A stretch of DNA of 64,000 nt, taken from positions 98,580,001 through 98,644,000 of the forward strand of contig OZ231127.1 of assembly GCA_965153355.1 (NCBI GenBank), given 5' to 3'. A model generated the notes under the pieces. It made no database searches. It was not told the DNA's origin and saw nothing but the letters and a program-made list of their open reading frames with translations. Shown here piece after piece: positions 63,782 to 64,000 of this stretch. Made by a program: the position numbers and the translations under genes. Each line of letters opens with the position of its first letter. The stretch's first letter is position 1. Origin of the DNA: Flaccisagitta enflata (taxonomy: Eukaryota > Chaetognatha > Sagittoidea > Aphragmophora).

Positions 63782-64000
<219 letters not shown>

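Overview
The window is nuclear DNA of an invertebrate metazoan; the phylum cannot be settled from the sequence. The evidence is spliced genes with short GT-AG introns, a TRAF-family signalling gene, a HELQ DNA-repair helicase copy, a BEL/Pao LTR retrotransposon, Penelope-like retroelements (PLEs) and very dense short non-autonomous repeats. There is a 10-N assembly gap at 11034-11043. No operon, CRISPR, rRNA or prokaryotic feature is present.

Layout. 1-3.8 kb is a cluster of foldback elements built from inverted ends around a ~20-bp minisatellite. A 509-bp TIR element with TA target duplication at 3.94-4.44 kb carries a tRNA-like sequence. A decayed BEL/Pao element (gag to early reverse transcriptase) fills 6.2-11.03 kb and stops at the gap. 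The gene-rich part is 11.2-27 kb: an unrecognised spliced gene, an intronless and frameshifted HELQ copy, a TRAF3-like gene, coiled-coil, proline-rich and cysteine-rich unknown genes, and two intact intronless unknown ORFs (20.2 and 21.6 kb). From 27 to 51.5 kb there are almost no genes; this part holds many copies of a DINE-1/Helentron-like (HINE-like) element, foldback elements, a 122-bp satellite (37.9-39.2 kb), TIR elements, nested insertions and microsatellites. 51.6-56.2 kb holds PLE fragments in inverted arrangement plus one PLE with an intact RT/GIY-YIG reading frame sitting between two (TA)n tracts; both PLE regions contain hammerhead-ribozyme-like cores. Two intact membrane-protein genes lie at 58.2-60.2 kb (four exons) and 62.86-63.26 kb (single exon). 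The window ends in a long (GA)n tract.

The main theme is that three non-autonomous repeat architectures each enclose an internal tandem array: a GACC-type tetranucleotide or TGACTTAAAA-type decamer inside HINE-like elements, and a 20-mer inside foldback elements. The 122-bp satellite looks like a tandem of HINE 3' ends, since each unit carries the terminal hairpin. Several host genes (HELQ, TRAF, and the 17.8, 24.5 and 25.9 kb genes) are broken by one-base shifts, while the PLE ORF and the genes at 20.2, 21.6, 58.2 and 62.9 kb are intact. True pseudogenisation and local consensus errors are therefore both possible.
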